This document shows positions 59,834-64,000 of a DNA stretch of 64,000 nt, one piece after another. A program made the position numbers and the translations under genes. Source of the stretch: Alphaproteobacteria bacterium (GTDB lineage: Bacteria > Pseudomonadota > Alphaproteobacteria > Caulobacterales > Parvularculaceae). The notes beneath the pieces are model-generated. The model ran no database searches, had not been told where the DNA came from, and saw only the letters and a program-made list of their open reading frames with translations. How positions within the stretch are numbered: the first letter of the stretch is position 1; each line of letters starts with the position of its first letter. The stretch lies in NCBI GenBank assembly GCA_016125455.1, contig WGLS01000001.1, forward strand, positions 732,221 through 796,220, read 5' to 3'.

Positions 59834-60450
59834 ATGCGCGAAATTCTTGTCGCCGGCGCCGCGTCAATTCTCTTCGCCAACGGCGCGCTCGCGCAAACGG
59901 GCAACGAAGACTTCACGCCGCCCTGCGAGGGGACGCCGTCCTGGGTCGACACGGACGCGAAATTCTCCGACTGGGATTTCTGGATCGGCGAGTGGCAGGT
60001 ATTCGCCGCAGATTCCGGCGAGCTTCGCGGATTCGACGACATCAAGAAGGATTTCGGCGGCTGCGTCATCCGTCAGCACTGGCGGCAGATGGACGACCTG
60101 TTCTCGTTGCCCGGATCGCCATGGCGACTGCAGGGCTCGAGCGTCACCGGCATCACGGCGGAGGGCGTGTGGCGACAGACAATTCCGGTTCGAACCTGCT
60201 GTTCACCGGCGGCTATAGCGAAGAGGGCGTCATGACGCTGACTTCCGAATGGTACGAGATCAAACGGCCCGACGGATCGACGGTCCGCCTGCGCAATATC
60301 TGGAACTGGGCGCCCCAGGACGATGGCGCGATCAAGAACTGGGGCTTCATTCAGCGCGATGACGAAAACGCCGAGCTGCGAAAGTATTTTGACATAGTGT
60401 ATCGCAAGAACGCCATTGGCAGCGCGGCGAAATCGGAGATCCGCAAATGA
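59834..60450 (+). pseudogene. DUF1579-like exported protein broken by a frameshift
   Basis: ATG 59834 gives a signal peptide (EILVAGAASILFANGALAQ) and FSDWDFWIGEWQVFAADSG, then IRQHWRQMDDLFSLPGSPWRLQGSSVTGITAEGVWRQT. This frame then turns into PVRTCCS and stops at 60235. From about 60170 another frame continues the same type of protein (DNSGSNLLFTGGYSEEGVM, then TLTSEWYEIKRPDGSTVRLRNIWNW) and ends at 60450, where TGA overlaps the ATG of the next gene. So the original gene was about 205 residues and a small deletion near 60168-60178 broke it. DUF1579 proteins have no known function. Confidence 0.75.
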
Positions 60451-61220
60451 TGCGTCGCCAGGAAGGGCCGATCAGTTCTGGCGCGCTGGCCGATCGCGGC
60501 TCAGCCGTCTTCGCCTTGTTGTTCGCGGTCCACGCGGGGGCGGCTTCCGCGCGCGCTGGCGGCCTGCCGGACATTGATCGCAGCGACCTGCCAAATGGCG
60601 AAGCGCGTTTCGTCCTTATCCAGAATGATGAGGAGAAGGGCGAAATGCGCTACAGCTTCGCCTGCGACGCCGCGCGTTGCATCCTCCATGACGGCACGAC
60701 GCTCTACCCGAACATTCGGGAATCCGGGTCTGCTACCCTCGACGCGGCGACGTTCGCGCCGCTGACCGTGTCGCTCGACGGCGATTTCGCGCGCAACATT
60801 CTCGATGCCGAGCTCGCCTGGGCCGATGGGCGCGTCACCGGCGAATATCGCCGCAAGGGCCCGAATGACGTCTCGAAGACGGTCGTGCCGTTCGACCGCG
60901 AGGCCCCGGCCGGCGCCATTCTCCGATGGTCCGTTTTCGCGCTGGTCCAGGCGATGCCGCTGAACGCGGGCGACGTTTACGAACTGAACTGGTTCGCCCC
61001 GCTCTCTGGCGCCTACGCGCCGGCGATCCTGCGGGTGGAGGGACGCGAGCTCGTGGAGACGCCCGCCGGCGAGACAATGGCGACCCGCGTGGTCGTCGAC
61101 GCTTCGCCGCGCAATGTCATCCTGGTTGCCGATGCCCCCCGCCGCATCGTCCGGATCGACGTGCCTGACCAGAACATGCGTTTCGAACGCCTGCCGGATC
61201 CGCCGGCGACGCCCGAGTAA
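60447..61220 (+). CDS. Exported DUF3108-like protein
   Basis: A 257-residue protein with a signal-type N-terminus (AVFALLFAVHAGAASA). A beta-rich domain follows (ARFVLIQNDEEKGEMRYSFACDAARCILHDGTTLYPN, FAPLTVSLDGDFARNILDAELAWADGRVTGEYRRKG, VYELNWFAPLSGAYAPAILRVEGRE, RRIVRIDVPDQNMRFERLP). The layout is that of DUF3108-type periplasmic proteins. Cys68/Cys-like pair CDAARC could form a disulfide. It is coupled by ATGA to the original end of the broken gene before it, so the two were an operon. Confidence 0.65.
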   Translation: MMRRQEGPISSGALADRGSAVFALLFAVHAGAASARAGGLPDIDRSDLPNGEARFVLIQNDEEKGEMRYSFACDAARCILHDGTTLYPNIRESGSATLDAATFAPLTVSLDGDFARNILDAELAWADGRVTGEYRRKGPNDVSKTVVPFDREAPAGAILRWSVFALVQAMPLNAGDVYELNWFAPLSGAYAPAILRVEGRELVETPAGETMATRVVVDASPRNVILVADAPRRIVRIDVPDQNMRFERLPDPPATPE

Positions 61221-61378
61221 GGATGACCCGCTCGCCCGGCCGCTTCTGGACGGGCGAAAAAAAACAAAAAAATCCATCGAACGCCTCAACCCCAGCAGGC
61301 ATGCGGGTTCCGGGGCTTTTTTGGCGCGCGCCATCGAACACGATCCGACAGGCCCTAGGATGCATGTCGCTCGCGTCG

Positions 61379-62473
61379 CTAGGCGGCCTCTGGCGGCGGC
61401 GCGGCCGGCCGGGGCCGGCTGCGTAGGTCGACGCGCTGGCGGACGAAGGTATTGAGCGGCGTTTCAACGTGGCGATGGACAAGGATGCCGATCACATGGG
61501 CGGCGGCGAGATAGGCGACCATCATGACAATTGTCGGCGCGGCGGCGAGGGCCGCAGTCGCCGGCAGCCCGAATGCCGGGAAAATGACCCCCGCCATGGC
61601 CGGCGAGGCAACGACGCGGATCACGAAAAGATGGGTGAGATAGGTCGCATAGGACGCATCGCCGAGGGTCACGAAAAGGCGGACCGGGCCAGCCTTCGCC
61701 CAGGGTTCAAGCGCGACGCCGCCGGCGACGATCAACATGGCGGGCAGGCCCGCGCGAAAGCCGCGGGGGATGGCGTCGTCGACGAGCACAGGCGCCAGGA
61801 GCGCGATCGCGCCGACGCCGACCGCCGCGAGCCCGACGATCGCCGCCACGCGCCCGTGCGCCCAGCCCTGGTCGCGCAGAGCGATAAACGCCCGGGCGAT
61901 TGCCATGCCGTAGACGAATTCCAGGATGATCGACCGGGTATAGAAAAGCGCGGGCGTCGCGTTAGTGCTGGCCGCGAGCGGCGCAAGCGCCGCCCCGAGG
62001 ATCAGGACGCCGGCGATCGCCCAGAACCGTTTTCCCCGGTTCAGGAACAGCCCGAGCGTGAAGATGAGATAGAACGCCATCTCGAAATTCAGCGTCCAGC
62101 CCACGGGGTACATGGGCGCAATGTCGCCGAAAAACGGGTCCCTCATCGGGATGAAGAACAGCGATGCGGCCAGGAAGATGATCGAGAAGGACCCCCTCGC
62201 AAGGTCGGCGCTGGCCGAGACGATTGTCGTCAGCCAGTAGAGCGGCGCGATCCGGGTCAGTCTGCGGCGCAGGAAATTCGCGGGCGACGCCCCGTCTGCG
62301 GTCGTCACCCACATGATGAAGCCGCTGATGACGAAAAAGACATCGACGCCGTACTCGCCCTGTTCCCAGATTCGGACGCCGGGCCAGTCAAAGGTCGTCT
62401 GGGACACATGGAAATGGTGTCCGACGACGAGAAACGCCGCGATCGCCCTCAGGTATTGGATGGAAACCAGCAT
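61379..62473 (-). CDS. Acyltransferase-3 family membrane protein
   Basis: A 364-residue polytopic protein of the OafA/acyltransferase-3 group that O-acylates sugars or lipids. MLVSIQYLRAIAAFLVVGHHFHVS holds the first helix and the catalytic-type HH-H, and GVDVFFVISGFIMWV is the second signature. About ten helices follow, with an NFLRRRLTRIAPLYW loop and the C-terminal HRHVETPL motif. ATG 62473 gives the family start; a longer in-frame form would overlap the divergent carbamoyltransferase gene. Target molecule unknown. Confidence 0.88.
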   Translation of the reverse strand: MLVSIQYLRAIAAFLVVGHHFHVSQTTFDWPGVRIWEQGEYGVDVFFVISGFIMWVTTADGASPANFLRRRLTRIAPLYWLTTIVSASADLARGSFSIIFLAASLFFIPMRDPFFGDIAPMYPVGWTLNFEMAFYLIFTLGLFLNRGKRFWAIAGVLILGAALAPLAASTNATPALFYTRSIILEFVYGMAIARAFIALRDQGWAHGRVAAIVGLAAVGVGAIALLAPVLVDDAIPRGFRAGLPAMLIVAGGVALEPWAKAGPVRLFVTLGDASYATYLTHLFVIRVVASPAMAGVIFPAFGLPATAALAAAPTIVMMVAYLAAAHVIGILVHRHVETPLNTFVRQRVDLRSRPRPAAPPPEAA

Positions 62474-62595
62474 GCGACCAGTCGACTTTCGCTTACGGCG
62501 CTTGCCGGACGGGGCGTCGTCCGACAAAACCTCGTCAATGCGCGGTCGCGCAACCGCACCGCGTTGTACGAGCCCGAACGAACCAAAGGCAAGAA

Positions 62596-63606
62596 ATGCG
62601 CCATTTCCTGACAACGAGCGACTGGACTCGCGCCGAACTGCAGGCGCTGATCGACGACGCGCGGGCCATGAAGGAAAGCCCGATCGGCGACGCGCTGAAA
62701 GGCAAGACGATCGCGCTTCTGTTCCTCAACAACTCGCTGAGGACCCGCACCAGCTTCGACGTCGGCGCGCATCAGCTTGGCGGCCACGCGATCGTGCTCT
62801 CGCCGTCCGGCGGCATGTGGCCGCTTGAGTTCAATGACGGCGCTGTCATGGATGGCGACGCCGAAGAGCATGTGAAGGAGGCCGCCGCTGTATTGTCGCG
62901 CTATGTCGACCTCATTGGCGTGCGCGCCTTTCCGAAATTCCAGGACTGGTCGGAGGACCGCAAGGACAAGATCCTGAACGCCTTCGCGAAGTATTCGTCG
63001 GTGCCGGTCATCAATATGGAGACCATCACCCACCCCTGCCAGGAGCTTGCCCACGTCATGGCCCTGCAGGAGCGGTTCGAACTGGACAACAGGGGCCCGC
63101 TCGACGGCAAGAAGTTCGTCCTGACGTGGACGTACCATCCGAAGCCGCTGAATACCGCGGTCGCGAACTCCGGCCTGATGATCGCTGCGAAATTCGGCAT
63201 GGACGTGACGCTGCTCTGCCCGACGGAAGAATATGTCCTTGACCGGCGCTACATGGAGCAGGCCTCGGCCGACTGCAAGGCGAACGGCCGCACGCTGACG
63301 GTCAGCCACGACATCGACGCGGCCTATGACGGCGCGGAAGTCGTTTACGCGAAGAGCTGGGGCGCGATCCCCTATTTCGGCGAATGGGAAGCGGAGAAGC
63401 CGATCCGCGACCGCTTCCGCCACTTCATCGTCGATGAAGACAAAATGCGGCGGACGGACAACGCCCTCGTCTCCCACTGCCTGCCGATGCGTCGCAATGT
63501 GAAGATGACCGACGCCGTGTTCGACGGCCCGACCTGCATCGCCTATGAGGAGGCGGAAAACCGCCTGCACGTGCAGAAGGCGATCATGAAGAGGCTCGTG
63601 GGGTGA
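62596..63606 (+). CDS. argF': N-acetylornithine carbamoyltransferase
   Basis: A 336-residue transcarbamylase that makes N-acetylcitrulline from N-acetylornithine and carbamoyl phosphate. The carbamoyl-phosphate loop is SLRTRTSF (residues about 47-54). VLTWTYHPKPLNTAVANSGL, CPTEEYVLDRRYM, VVYAKSWGAIPYFGEWEAEKPIRDRFRHFIVDE, VSHCLPMRRNVKMTDAVFD and EEAENRLHVQKAIM closely follow the Xanthomonas-type AOTCase rather than ordinary ArgF. It implies the acetylated arginine route (with an acetylcitrulline deacetylase elsewhere). It is divergent from the acyltransferase, and its start lies 122 bp from it. Confidence 0.92.
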   Translation: MRHFLTTSDWTRAELQALIDDARAMKESPIGDALKGKTIALLFLNNSLRTRTSFDVGAHQLGGHAIVLSPSGGMWPLEFNDGAVMDGDAEEHVKEAAAVLSRYVDLIGVRAFPKFQDWSEDRKDKILNAFAKYSSVPVINMETITHPCQELAHVMALQERFELDNRGPLDGKKFVLTWTYHPKPLNTAVANSGLMIAAKFGMDVTLLCPTEEYVLDRRYMEQASADCKANGRTLTVSHDIDAAYDGAEVVYAKSWGAIPYFGEWEAEKPIRDRFRHFIVDEDKMRRTDNALVSHCLPMRRNVKMTDAVFDGPTCIAYEEAENRLHVQKAIMKRLVG

Positions 63607-63632
63607 TGCGCCTCATTAGAGGACGTTGATTT

Positions 63633-63875
63633 ATGACGATCGCTGAAATTCTCCAAACTGGGTTCGCTGCCGGCTTGGTGACATTTTTTCTTAATCTAGC
63701 AAAGGATGTGTACTCTCAAAAAAAACAAAAATGGGCACGAGCCAAAATGCAGGCATTTGGACTTTCTAATCAACTGAAGTTATTAGAAATAGCATGTACG
63801 GAGATTATCGAATCTCATGAGATTGATATGGCAATGAGAGGCGATTTCGATCGCAAGATCCCTAGGAGCTGTTGA
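63633..63875 (+). CDS. Less GC-rich small membrane-anchored protein, cut by an IS
   Basis: The frame reads MTIAEILQTGFAAGLVTFFLNLAKDVYSQKKQKWARAK, with one hydrophobic segment near the start, then a charged helix. It ends at 63875 within the first bases of the inserted element (KIPRSC), so the natural C-terminus is lost. Base composition is visibly lower in GC than all surrounding genes, with AT-rich third positions, which suggests acquired DNA. I do not recognise a family; the layout (short TM, then a long helical cytosolic part) resembles several small phage or defence-type proteins, without proof. Confidence 0.55.
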   Translation: MTIAEILQTGFAAGLVTFFLNLAKDVYSQKKQKWARAKMQAFGLSNQLKLLEIACTEIIESHEIDMAMRGDFDRKIPRSC

Positions 63876-64000
63876 CAAAGTGGATTCCCAACGGTCGCGA
63901 ACGCTGATTCAACGCTGTCTTTTGGGAGACGGCGATGGTTCGCGGGTTGATGACGGACAAGGAGTGGAAATTCTTCGAACCCTTCGTGATTGCGACGGGC
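63866..64000 (+). mobile_element. Left end of an IS5-family (IS427-like) element, runs off the window
   Basis: GGAGCTGTTGACAAAGTGG marks the likely left inverted-repeat end, directly after CCTAG, a plausible CTAG/TA-type target. The transposase gene follows 69 bases in. The right end is beyond the window, so boundary and target duplication cannot be confirmed. Confidence 0.75.
63935..64000 (+). CDS. IS5-family transposase, N-terminal 22 residues
   Basis: ATG 63935 after GGGAGACGGCG reads MVRGLMTDKEWKFFEPFV, a start characteristic of IS427-type IS5 transposases (MTDxEWxFFEPF). The frame is open to the end of the window. Confidence 0.85.
   Translation, partial: MVRGLMTDKEWKFFEPFVIATG

Noticed and set aside
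61258..61323. A-runs and a weak AACCC/GGGTT hairpin with a T-run between convergent genes, as a bidirectional terminator
   Set aside because: The stem is short, and neither T-run follows it directly on the right strand; too weak to annotate.

Overview
The window is GC-rich alphaproteobacterial chromosome. The evidence is a complete Rhodobacter-type gene transfer agent (GTA) head-tail cluster, VPLPA/PEP-CTERM cell-surface proteins, an acetylornithine-type carbamoyltransferase, a PleC/DivJ-like histidine kinase, a YcgN-family protein and the dispersed palindromic repeats typical of the class. A marine or soil member near Parvularculales/Caulobacterales would fit, but the order is a guess from gene content. 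No tRNA, rRNA or CRISPR array was seen.

Layout. 1-2850: iron-uptake pair (PepSY membrane protein, TonB receptor) read leftward behind a Fur-like box. 2884-13004: mixed metabolic and envelope genes (two amidohydrolases, a VIT-family transporter, PurU, a META-domain lipoprotein, several membrane proteins) with repeat-filled spacers. 13229-18420: membrane-linked hydrolase, an elaborate nested palindrome, a bifunctional PBP1A and a sulfotransferase. 18726-22240: three PEP-CTERM-type genes, one with an in-frame stop, plus a duplicated 3' end/terminator. 22485-36479: GTA genes g1-g15 in canonical order (small and large terminase, portal, prohead protease, capsid, connectors, tail tube, tape measure, Dit, hub, peptidase, host-specificity protein), mostly joined by ATGA/GTGA overlaps. 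The small g3.5 gene is frameshifted and three spacers carry hairpin-forming repeats. 36588-47589: hybrid kinase, DnaJ-like protein, hydrolase-OsmC fusion, Deg protease followed by an OmpR-type two-component pair, and HU. 47754-52178: tightly coupled three-gene unit of two degenerate Rossmann flavoprotein-like proteins and a GcvT-fold protein, function unknown. 52213-54433: EF-hand protein and an ECF sigma / anti-sigma / metal-sensor-like set. 54517-63606: PAS sensor kinase, aminopeptidase N, a broken DUF1579-like gene, a periplasmic protein, an acyltransferase and the carbamoyltransferase. 63633-64000: a less GC-rich gene cut by the left end of an IS5-family element that leaves the window.

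How parts work together. The GTA genes would package host DNA headfully in small capsids with short-tape-measure tails; in relatives such clusters answer to CckA-ChpT-CtrA and GafA, none of which is encoded here. The Deg protease and the two-component pair look like an envelope-stress module. The sigma/anti-sigma/third-gene set looks like a CnrH-type metal or envelope response. At least three genes here carry lesions (nonsense at 20819, frameshifts near 25635 and 60170), and short 12-30 bp tandem repeats recur at gene edges throughout. Start codons were chosen from ribosome-binding sites and family alignment remembered from known members; no database search was possible.
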